A stretch of 64,000 nt of DNA from Linum tenue (taxonomy: Eukaryota; Streptophyta; Magnoliopsida; Malpighiales; Linaceae), in the NCBI GenBank assembly GCA_946122785.1, contig CAMGYJ010000008.1:52400963-52464962 (forward strand), given 5' to 3'. The notes below the pieces were generated by a model. The model saw only the letters and a program-made list of their open reading frames with translations. It searched no databases and was not told the DNA's origin. Shown piece after piece: positions 23,301 through 32,287 of the stretch; within the stretch, counting starts at the first letter, position 1, and each line of letters starts with the position of its first letter. A program made the translations under genes and the position numbers.

Positions 23301-24436
23301 ATGGATCCTCATGGCTTCTCCAAACTTTGGGGGTATCCACCACCACCCGAGTGGTATTACCCCGAGACTTCTTGGAACAACCAAGGAGAAGAAGACTATG
23401 GATTCGGGTTTCAGTACCAACCCCCCTACTACGAAGAAAAATTAGACCCCTGGGCATTTCAAGAACAATCTCCTTATCAAGAAGAATTCCTTCCACATCC
23501 ATATCCAAACTATCACTTGAGGGTCCTCGTGGAGTAGATTGCTCGAGTACATATGAGATCCTTTCCCAAGATGGATCTTCATATCCCGACCATTTCCCAA
23601 ATTGAGTTATCCAACAGTGAAACAGGGGAGACCCTCCAGAGCATTAAGAAGAACCTCGAGGTCATTGAGCAAGCTTGTGCACGACTTGCTCATGAAAACC
23701 TTTCTGCTACTATCAAGAAGAGGATGAGGATGAAAAAGGTTACGAGGACATTGTGGAGCAGAAAATAGTTGTCAAGAAGAGCTCTTGTGATGATTATGAT
23801 CATGAATGTCCTGTTGTAGCCGACCACACCTTTCCACATCCCACACCAAGCTTTGAAGAGGTGGGCATGAGTGAGGAGATGCAAGATGATCTCATCGAAG
23901 AAATTGCTTGGTGACTTGCTCTCCAATCCGTGCTGGAAGAAGAAGAGCAATAAAGGGTGCGGAGAGAAGTTGTGGAGGATGACGAAAGTGATGCAGAAGG
24001 AGTTCTTGATCTTTTCCCAGGGGTGATACCACATTTTGATGAAGGAATAGGGGTTGAGGAAGCAATTGGCGTCCAGACTGAGAACAAAGTTGAGGTGGAA
24101 GAGGCTTGCTCCAGCCCTATGTTACAAGTAATATCTCCACCAAACTTCGAGGAAATGCTTGGCAAGGACCCGTTTGCAGTATCTCTTTTCCAGACCAAGG
24201 CCACATCGACATCGGTCCCTCTTGGTGGATGCGATGGTGATTAATCGATGCTGTCATATCTTGTTTGGGGCAATGAGACGAGAGAAGAGAAGAAGAGGTC
24301 GCGAGGGTGGAGACTTCATCTGCATCAAGTGCACGAGCCTTCATTGCCTATCATATCACCTACTCGTGACTTGAGAATCCACCTCATCGACGAGAACCTC
24401 AACTTCAAAGTGGTTCTAGCATGGACCGATACTTAG
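23301..24436 (+). pseudogene. LARD-encoded acidic protein of unknown function, copy 1
   Basis: Starts at the ATG after ...GTTGGTGCAGATCTGAAAC. The N-terminus MDPHGFSKLWGYPPPPEWYY leads to QPPYYEEKL and SPYQEEF, then a TAG at codon 79. Later blocks in shifted frames: QSIKKNLEVIEQACARLAHEN (about 23640-23700), a strongly acidic middle, PFAVSLFQTKATSTSVPLGG (24170-24230), and a C-terminal motif SRGW..., RIHLIDENLNFKVVLAWTDT ending TAG at 24434-24436. The same blocks in the same order occur at 59848-61222. No family known to me matches. It is not a standard gag (no zinc knuckle). Frameshifts and stops make this copy defective. Confidence 0.65.
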
Positions 24437-24466
24437 GAGCCACCGTCCGGCTCACGACGTGAAAGA

Positions 24467-24490
24467 AGCGCTTGTTGGAAGGCAACACCG
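24467..24490 (+). repeat. Conserved non-coding motif after the LARD ORF
   Basis: GCGCTTGTTGGAAGGCAAC follows the ORF stop by about 30 bases. Its counterpart at 61254-61278 (GCGCTTGTTGGGAGGCAACC) can fold TTGGG/CCCAA around AGGCAA. A similar word occurs in other plant LTR elements I remember. Confidence 0.6.
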
Positions 24491-24717
24491 ACCAGTAGGT
24501 TTGAATTTCTTTCCCTATTTCTCTTCTGTTGAGTCAGTTTGGTTCTTTGATTTTAGAGTCAATAACTCAACCTCTGTGAGATTTTGTGTGGTATTTGTGT
24601 TTCGAATGCTCTCTTACTCACATGGAATGCACCGCTTGCCCCATCTACCATCATTCACATTGATCTGGTAACTTCATTCTACCTTCCTTATCTTTCCTCC
24701 ATTGAGGACAATGTCGT

Positions 24718-24757
24718 GCTTAAGTGTGTGTGTGTGTGTGTGGGGGGGGGGGGGTGT
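24718..24757 (+). repeat. Internal (GT)n-(G)n tract, PPT-like
   Basis: GAGGACAATGTCGTGCTTAAG then (TG)n and a long G run. It resembles the true polypurine tract before LTR2 (TTAAGTGTGGGGGG, about 25662-25675) and recurs at the same place in the second LARD (61470-61514). Confidence 0.65.
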
Positions 24758-25677
24758 TCCATTATGTTTGTATGTGAATGTTTGATTGTATGTGTGTGCT
24801 TGGAGCCTAGTCCACTGTCCAAATTTTATGATTTGAGGGCTCCAAGTACGTGTCCCTGGCAAATGCCTGCTCAGTATGTTTTGAATTGACAGTTTTGTAG
24901 TAATAGGCAACCTAGGGAGGTAGTGTAGCACTATGGAGGATGTTGATGCATTTAAGAAGTCTCCTTTGTTCTTCATATTGTGTTAGATGATTGTGTGAAT
25001 TAGTGATCTTAGGACACTTGAATCGTGTGGTATCGCTAGCTCTCTACCTATCATGGACTCATGTATCATGTTTTGAAAAAGGTGCTCTAAATTGTATTTT
25101 TTTAAAAACAAGTCTCCCGTGTGAAAATCGGTGAAAGTGTGTAAGGGGAGACGAGAATCCGTTACCAACTTCCACCTACTACCTCCTGCCCCCTTACATT
25201 TCTTTCCTCCGCATGAGGCTCGAGACATTTGCTCCTGGCATGACCGGTAAGAGCTAGGCTCTCGCAAAACCTTTGCTGGGTGGGAGTCCCTTTTTCTGGA
25301 AATAACAGGTTGGAACCCTTGCAAAAAGGAAAAAAAAAAGAAATTGAAAAGAAATAAGAAAGGGGGTTCCAACCATCTTTAAATAAAAAAGAGCACCTAA
25401 AAAGTTGAGTCAATGATTTTCTGTTTTTGAGAGTCTCTTTGTCCACTAATCATTTGTCCTCTGATCACTACTTGGCATGACCCTGACTCGGGACTAAAGT
25501 TCTCGCCGAAGAAGTTAGGAGGTGTTTTGTGCGTTGGTTGACCTGTAAGTTGCTAATTGATCAAGGAAGTCCTCTATCAATGATAGGGGTTGCGTGTTGC
25601 TGTAGAGGTCTGGAGAGTTGCATTGGTTTGAGTCAGGTTTGCTTGGGGACAAGCAAACGGTTAAGTGTGGGGGGATT

Positions 25678-26999
25678 TGATGACTCGATATTGGCACATG
25701 TTTCCCCCTTTGTTTCTTGATCGTTTAAGCTTGCATTATCGCTTCCTTGGCCTATTTTACGCTAGGTTGTGTTATTTTGTCATACTTCAGGTCCTGGCCC
25801 GTAAAGTGAAGCATATGCGCAAGTTTCAAGTCAATCAGAGATCAATTGGCGATTCGGGAGAAGAAACTCGGGCATGACCTGAAGAAGAATGGATTTCTAC
25901 CTCATTTCATGGACAAAGAATCATGTAAACTTGTCATGAAAAGAAAGAGGATGAGACTACGAGTGTTTGATATCAAACGACGACTGATTCGAAGTCCGGA
26001 CGAGGGAGAAACGAAGCATCAAAAGCAGTGGAATAGGTTCGGATGAAGAAACACGGGCATGACTAAACACGGCCGTGTTCCCAACCGCTTCCCTGGTATA
26101 AGTATGTTTTCTGCGATTTTTGAGAGGGAGAGTTGGATTTTGGATCTCGAACACCCAAGGGACGAACCAAAGAGAGAGAGAGGGAGATCTAGAGTCATTC
26201 TTGGAGCTATTTTGGAGGATTCTTCACCATTGAAGCTCAAGGAACAAGTCTAGACATGAAGATTGAAGATCTGGAAAGTTATACTGCAATCTCTCTCTCC
26301 TCTATGGAGTAACTTCCCTTCACTTAGGTTTTGAGGAACCCTAGTTCCATGTGTCATGATCTTGGTTGTTTGAATATTTAGATGCTATATTGTTTGGTTA
26401 TAATCTATTGAGACATGTTTTTTTGAGTCAATTGGATTTTGATCACATACTATTGATTTCTGCTTTAACCTACAATAGATAGAATCTGATTAGATTGATA
26501 GAGCTTCTTCAATTGATAGGAGTAAATTGGTTGTATGAGAGTCAGTCGATTCACTGCTTTGTACTAGAATTCGTTCCAAGTAGTGGAGATCTTTGCGAAT
26601 CGCCTTAGCAGTCTATCCCGGTGAAGGCTAGTCGTTTGCCGGGTATTCTGTCTAAGAGGGCTTGGTCAACTTAAGAGATTCCAAGCTATTTTTGAATCTT
26701 TCGCATTTTAATCAGCAGTAAAGCAACCAAAAGGAATTATAACTTGGATATAATTGAGGATCTGGGGGAAGCATACCTAAGTGAGTTCTAAACCTGTAAT
26801 TAGTAGTTTTATCTAGTTTAGCTTATAGAGTAGTTTAGTAAATCAATCATTAGTCTGGTTTGCTAGATAATGAACTAAAACTGAGTAATAGTAACTCTAG
26901 AGACCCGTGGATTCGATATTTATTACTTGTGCCACTATACTACAGTCCCTTTTATTGGTTACACTTGACCATTGTTAGGTGTTGTGTTTTAGCGTGTCA
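25678..26999 (+). repeat. LARD LTR2
   Basis: Starts TGATGACTCG and ends GTGTCA, 1322 bp, with an internal deletion relative to LTR1. Confidence 0.87.
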
Positions 27000-27009
27000 C
27001 TAGCACCCA

Positions 27010-28274
27010 CACTGTAGCGCTCATAATCACCACCAAAAATTGCCTCAGCTACAATGCCAACACATGCATTATTTCACCCCGTCTGGAAACCAATTTAAAT
27101 CTGAGCTGTGAAGTATCTACTTTGTTTACAAAACTAAAGGCTATGAAATGATCCTCGATCATATCACTGTCAGCGACCTCAAATATCTTGATACTCATGT
27201 TATCCACTTCAGAGTTACAGTCACTTGTAGCAGCATCCAACTCTAATCAATCACCAAGCTGAGATTGCTTCTTTCTTTTGCAAGTCTCGATGGCAACTTC
27301 CTCCAACCGAGCTTGCTGATAAGCTTCAGCTAATGTTTGGGGCTGCATCATGGACACAACTAGCTGCAGCTCCTGCTCCAATCCATTAATAAAGCTGCTA
27401 ATGAAGTAAATCTCGTCCAAGGTTGGATTAAAACGAGCCTTCAAAGATTGTAACTCCTCAAATTTCTCCTGATACACAACCAAGTAGCCCCGCTGCCTAA
27501 GTTTATTGAATGTAGCTACCACACCCCATAAGTACGATTACCAAATCTCTAGCACAAGGCAGCCACAAAATCCTCCCATACTAATTCACTTTTGCCAGAT
27601 TTCCAACCTTCAAACCAGACATCAGCTCGTCTCACAAAACCGATCACAACCAAATTTAACTTCTGGTCATTAGGGATTGCATAGGTCTCAAACAATTTTT
27701 CGCATTGTCTAGTCCATTCACGAGGAGCTTCACCATCGAAAGAGGGGAAATCTAATCGGGGAAGTTGATGGTTGTTGCCTCAGGGCGGAGCCTGGAATTG
27801 CTCTCGCTCTGCAACCTGAGGAATCAGAGCTTGTACCCGTGTTGCCTGCACTGTAGCAGGGTCAACGCCCTTGGAGCCCTGATTTGTTAAGGTTAAAATT
27901 TCCCGAGCACCATTTCGGTCCACCACCGGCACGACCGCATTGGCAACAACTCCCGCTGGCCGATAAGGAAGGCTGACTTGCAGCAAATCGCGAATTTCGT
28001 GAGTGAATTGCCCGAGACGAGTATCCAATCGAGCTTCCATTTCTGTAAAACGCATCGCGGAACGCGCCTCCATGCTATCCAGACGACCGACTATGGTGAC
28101 GAACTGCTGAGAATGGCCATCAGCTCTAGCCATAAGCTCATGCAACTGATTTGTGTGAGAATTGACCAAGCCACAAACAGCGGCGATCTTATCGTCAAGA
28201 TCCCCCTGCGCCTGCGTCGTCGACGCCATCAAATTGGTGAGACAGTCGTCGATCAGTTCCCTCGTGTTCGCCAT
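27010..28274 (-). pseudogene. Ty3/gypsy gag, copy 1
   Basis: The ATG at 28274 follows the primer site. The N-terminal block (28274-27780) starts MANTRELIDDCLTNLMAS, with MEARSAMRFTEMEARL and a proline/valine-rich stretch to QVAEREQFQ. A stop and a frame change precede the gag core (LDFPSFDGEAPREWTRQCEK-like, about 27740-27550). Then come FNKLRQRGYLVVYQEKFEEL and FINGLEQELQL to CKRKKQSQLGD (27522-27247), then an acidic tail near 27240-27050. No protease or RT follows. At least two disruptions make it defective. Confidence 0.8.
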
Positions 28275-28296
28275 GGATGTGATGTTGTCAAGACGG

Positions 28297-28308
28297 GCTC
28301 TGATACCA
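28297..28308 (-). promoter_or_regulatory. Primer-binding site next to LTR-R
   Basis: Minus strand TGGTATCAGAGC, Met-tRNA type, three bases from the LTR. Confidence 0.85.
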
Positions 28309-28311
28309 CCT

Positions 28312-29896
28312 AGTCACCCCTGGTAGAGATCGATTGTCTTGGCGGATGTTTGTTTACTGAGAAAAGGGATAGAACGTGAAGGAAAAGACTAGGAAAGGAG
28401 AGATTGAGGAAGAAAAAAGGAACAGAGGAAGAATACATAGATAGAGGAGGAAGAAGGAGAAGGGAAAGTAGTTCTTGTTTTGTTTATTCCATAACTATCC
28501 ATTAGGGGTGGCAGTCGGTCGGTTTCGGTTTAACCGAAAACCGAAAATCCGGTTATCGGTTAAACCGAGCCATCCCCCTAGCTACCGACCACCGACCGTG
28601 AGACTGGTCACGTTTAGCCGGCCAACCGACCGGTCGGTTTCGGTTTTAGGCTCGGTTAGCCGGCCAACCGGAAAACAACCTTTCAAAAAAAAAAACAAAA
28701 TTTAAAAAACAAAATTTATGCACCACTCACTCCTAACCCCATCTCACTTCTCGATTCTTCTTTCCTTTTCACTTTCTAGAGAAATCCGCCTCTCTCCCTC
28801 CCTACTCTCTCTCTCTTCTTCTTCTTCCTCACTCTCTCTCGTCCTCTCATCTTCTTCTCCAGGAAAACACGAACCAGAAAAGCAAAAACGAAAAGAAGAA
28901 AAATGAAACAAAACCTAGCTCTCTCCTTCTCTCAAATCGCCTCCACTCTTGTTCTTCTTCTCTCAAAAATCGACCTCCAGCCTCCCAACTTCGACAATTG
29001 AACAAAAATCTAATCCTAAATACGAATCCCCTTCTCACTTTCGTCTCTCTCTCGCGATCTGCTTCTCCCCGCGCCTCCTACTCCATTTCTCGATCTGTCC
29101 TTTCTAGAGAAACCCGCCTCCTCCCTACTCTCTCTCTCTTCTTCTTCTTCCTTTCCAGAGGAACTCGGCCTCTCTCTGCTCTCCCTGCATGGCTGCATCT
29201 CCAACCAGATCGAAGAGATCTGAGTTTATTGGTTTCTGGGTTTTTGTTCTTGGGCTTGGGGGTGCGACAAGGAAAGGAAGAGGAACGGCAGAGCTGAGGA
29301 TCGGCGGACTGGAGATCCGTGGTTGTGGGGGCGAGTAGAGGAGAGGAAGGGCGGAGTGGCTGGTTCGTCGGAAGGAGAGGACGGGTGGAGTGGCAGGGTC
29401 GGGGGACGGGAGACGGCAGCGGAAGGAATGATTTTGGAGGGTGGAGGAGAAGCAGAGTCGAAGGGAAGCGACGGTTTTGGGAGGGTGGAGGGGAGGCAGA
29501 GTCGAAGGGAAGTGATGGTTTTGGAGGGTGGAGGAGAGGCAGAGAGGTGATATTAGGTTTCGATTTTTGTGGGGGATTGGGCTAGAACGGTGTCGTTTGG
29601 CATTGATTGGGTTTAGCTCGGTTAGCTCGGTTAGCCGCGGTTAATTGCACCGGTTACTCGGCTAGCTGAACAGGCACCCTTCCTTGCCGACCACCGACCG
29701 AGGCTACATTTCTTCGGTTTTCGGTTAGCCGCTAACCGGCGGTTATCGGTTGAACCGACCGGTTAGCCGCTAACCGACAACCGAATTGCCACCCCTACTA
29801 TCCATTACAGCATGCTATACTATTCCTTTTATATGTATTTTTAATTACAAAGTCCCCAAACTAAATCTTGTTTACCCTTTGATCCCATAAGTTACA
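28312..29896 (-). repeat. LTR-R (5' LTR), split by a hAT
   Basis: Without the hAT and one TSD copy it is about 282 bp and closely matches LTR-L. The outer end reads GTTACA followed by the CAAGT TSD. Confidence 0.83.
28503..29797. mobile_element. hAT-type non-autonomous element with gene-like interior
   Basis: CTATCCAT at 28495-28502 and 29798-29805 is an 8-bp TSD. The ends are TAGGGGTGGCA and TGCCACCCCTA. Subterminal zones are filled with CGGTTAACCG/GGTCGGTTTCGG words. The interior (28710-29580) is CT-rich and then GA-rich, with a partly duplicated segment (TTTCTAGAGAAA...CTCTCTCTCTCTTCTTCTTC at about 28775 and 29105) and purine-rich GGAGGGTGGAGG repeats near 29430-29540, suggesting captured gene 5' sequence. 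Confidence 0.9.
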
Positions 29897-30019
29897 CAAG
29901 TCTTTGAGAATGTTGATGAAAGGGATTGCCCCAATTCCCTGACCCACAAGTAACTAGACATCATATTTCTCGTTGTCTTGTGCAGGGGCACCGCAAGGCC
30001 CATCTATCAATAGCCTTGG
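29897..30019 (-). pseudogene. RBOH NADPH oxidase exon, 5' part
   Basis: After a CACTTAG acceptor the minus strand reads PRLLIDGPCGAPAQDNEKYD, V, a TAG stop, then LLVGQGIGAIPFINILKDL. This is the NAD(P)-binding part of plant respiratory-burst oxidases (usual: IDGPYGAPAQDY, LLVGLGIGATPFISILKDL), the domain that takes electrons from NADPH toward FAD on the cytosolic side. The exon is cut after ILKDL by the TR-GAG element and continues at 18094-18050. Two in-frame stops (one in each part) and Y-to-C, L-to-Q and T-to-I changes at conserved sites show it was already, or has become, a pseudogene. No other RBOH exon was found in the window. Confidence 0.82.
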
Positions 30020-30584
30020 CTAAGTGTATTTTTATCATCAATTGAAAGTTAAGTTACTTAAATACCCCCACGTGTAAATTGTATAATTTTCTCCCATCTT
30101 TGATAATCAAAATTAGACCAAATTAACTAAATTCTTCTTGTTAAACGGACAACAAATAATTAACTAGCATTTTGTTCGATTAGTTGGTCGGATTAGGTTC
30201 GTTAGCATGCTGATAGGTTTAATGTAAACAAAGTTGTCAATCAATTTAAACTATTAAGTTAATCAAGTAAGTGATTTTAAGGTTTAATGGACAACCGATT
30301 TTCAATATATTTAATATGCTTTTGACATATTATAAGCATAATGTAAGGCAAAATTTTAAGATTTGGAATATAATATATATTTCAAAGCATAATTTATATG
30401 TTCTCATCGAACATATAATAAAGTTAGAATTTTATCTAATGTTCACAACCACCTGACCCAAATCCTCAATTCACTCTTTTCATTGCTCTCTTAGTCGCCC
30501 TTCTAGTTCTTCCTCTCCCTCTCCATATCTCTCTTTCTCTTCTCCATGTCTAAAACTAATTAGTAATTAGTCTCAATAAGTTGA
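30020..30584. other. AT-rich spacer (upstream RBOH intron side)
   Basis: No further exon recognised. Composition is AT-rich up to 30470, then CT-rich. Confidence 0.35.
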
Positions 30585-30943
30585 GATATTGAGAGTTGTT
30601 CAATTATCGATCTTATATCATTTACCAACACTCTTTTCTTCTCCCTTCTCTCTCTCAAGTCCTTTCCAACTCTCTTTATCAGTTACGATCGTTGTTTGAC
30701 AACCATGAATGTACAATCAATATGTGTGCGCGCCCAATGATGGCGAACTCTAATATTGTAATCTCAACTCATAAGTTTAGTATAGAGTTGTAATGAAAAT
30801 TCCCTTATTTAATCTGCCACTCAAAGTTTATTTGATTCTCTGATGTTGAACATAAATTGATGGGTGGCTTATCAATAATATTAACTTATCGAGAGACGTT
30901 CAATTATCGGTCTTATTCTATTTATCAACACTTCATTCTTCTC

Positions 30944-31811
30944 CAGTGGCGGATCCAGGGCTGGCCAACCCAGGCCCCGGCCCAGCCCTCCTCCGGATCT
31001 AGAGTTAGTTTAGTGCTTACAAAATTTTTAGATTTAGATATTTGGCCCAGTGTTATTTAAAATCCTGTCTAGTTTTATATTATAATAGGATCTTGTGTAA
31101 CTAGGAAAATGGTTCAGATGAACATATCCAAACCATTACTCTAAATTTATACTAAATTTTTTATAGCCCCAATGATTTTATTTGAAAAAATACATGAAAA
31201 CCTAAAAGTGTAAAGTTTCATTAAAATAAAATAAAAAACTCTAAACTAAAGCACACCCTTCTTTCCAAAATTCAAAATTTTTTCCAATCCCCCCAAAACA
31301 AAACAAGAACGAGGATACGAGCAGACCCAAATGGATTTCTCCGCCAGTCCGTCAAGCTGGTTTTCTTTCCATTCTTTTGATTAAGAAAATATTTACAAAC
31401 TTGTTGAGTCATCATTTAGATTGCCTCAATTGAGTGGGGCACAAGATGCTAACCGTTCTTTCTGGTGTTTTGATGAAGAAAATATTTACAAACTTGCTCA
31501 AGAGTTTAGCCTCGAGACTTTGAAGGCTATGAGATGCATTCTTTGGAGAATGCACTACTCATGTGAGGAAGATGAAGTTTCTTCTCTTACATAATTATTA
31601 GAGAGCTGGAGGAAACATGGATGGACACATAATACAAATTGATTTGTCTAGTGTTAACCTAGTCGTTTCAACAACTACCATGGAGAGAATATTTTCAGCA
31701 ATGGAACATGAATATTGATTTGTACAACAAAATGAGCGATGAATTTCTCGTTGATTACTTAGCTATTTTCTTTGAAAAAGAGTATATTATCAGTATGGAT
31801 GGAATATGTAT
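30944..31811 (+). mobile_element. hAT remnant with CAGTGGCGGATCC end
   Basis: The left end CAGTGGCGGATCCAGGG is a common plant hAT terminus. No right terminus or TSD was found, so the right border is inferred from the interrupted duplication. It contains the C-terminal part of a hAT transposase. Confidence 0.55.
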
Positions 31812-31815
31812 GTAA
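31640..31815 (+). pseudogene. hAT transposase dimerisation-domain remnant
   Basis: The plus strand reads SVNLVVSTTTMERIFSAMEH, and after a frame break NKMSDEFLVDYLAIFFEKE. This resembles the C-terminus of TTF-zinc-finger-type hAT transposases (family pattern: ATTERAFSAMK...MEDEFLADSL...EK). Pieces of the preceding domain are visible near 31500-31620 with stops. The catalytic core is missing, so no activity is expected. Confidence 0.6.
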
Positions 31816-31990
31816 GCGTCAATATGTGCGTGCTCTCCATAATTGTGAATTCCAATATTGTAATCTCGACTCTAAAGTTTAGTATAACTAGTATTTAAAA
31901 TTTCCTTAATTTTTATCTACCGCTAAAACATTATTTAATTCTCTAATCTTGAACATAAAACGATGGGTAGCTTATCAATAATATTAAAAT

Positions 31991-32287
31991 AAATATCAGA
32001 AGAATAGTATCCATAAATAATTTAAATTTCATCAAAGATCCATAAATCTGACAAAAAATCTATAATTAAAAACACAACATAAAATAAATATATTTTTATA
32101 TATAACATTTTTGTCAAATTGAAAAGTAAAATTATATGTCCAATGGGCAGTCCATGCTAGTTTTTATTAGGGCAATTCTTACCCATTCAATGGGAGAAAG
32201 TACCTGCCCAAAAGAAGTAGCATCGTTGGGTTTAACTTTTAGTGGGCCAAAAAACTACAGCCGGACTGCCGGGTTCGGTTAGCCTGA
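31991..32287. other. Spacer, nothing recognised
   Basis: AT-rich. CCGGACTGCC (32261-32270) recurs on the far side of the next element at about 33092. Confidence 0.3.

Larger units (their letters stand above)
21725..26999 (+). mobile_element. Athila-like LARD (non-autonomous), nested in the TR-GAG element
   Basis: CTAGC at 21720-21724 and 27000-27004 is the 5-bp TSD. LTR1 (21725-23172) and LTR2 (25678-26999) are highly similar. A TGGCGCC...GCCGGGG primer site (23179-23195) and a TTAAGTGTGGGGGGATT polypurine tract before LTR2 resemble Athila elements. The 2.5-kb interior encodes no gag, RT or integrase that I can recognise, only an acidic protein of unknown function, related to that of the element at 58 kb. 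Confidence 0.88.
18095..29896 (-). mobile_element. Ty3/gypsy gag-only (TR-GAG-like) element, LTR-int-LTR-int-LTR
   Basis: CAAGT at 18090-18094 and 29897-29901 is a 5-bp TSD around the whole structure. On the minus strand the order is LTR-R (28312-29896, split by a hAT), primer site 28297-28308, gag copy 1, an Athila-like LARD (21725-26999), a 3' region with a polypurine-like GGAGTGAGAAT, LTR-M (20708-20970), primer site 20693-20704, gag copy 2, a helicase fragment, GGAGTGGGGAT, and LTR-L (18095-18372). No protease, RT or integrase is present. Such gag-only elements depend on polymerase from relatives. The triple-LTR layout fits unequal recombination between two related elements; nesting is less likely because no TSD surrounds LTR-M. 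Confidence 0.82.
30590..31990 (+). repeat. ~300-bp direct duplication, second unit split by a hAT
   Basis: Unit 1 (about 30590-30893) and unit 2 (about 30891-30943 plus about 31812-31990) share GAGA-GTTCAATTATCG, CAATATGTGTGCG, TAATATTGTAATCTC and CTTATCAATAATATTAA in the same order. Confidence 0.75.

Noticed and set aside
29319..29585. Gly/Arg-rich plus-strand frames
   Set aside because: Produced by purine-rich GGAGGGTGGAGG repeats in a hAT; no domain.
18095..29896. Integrated pararetrovirus
   Set aside because: LTRs with 5-bp TSD, Ty3-type gag and no movement-protein or reverse-transcriptase motifs; a gag-only retrotransposon explains it.
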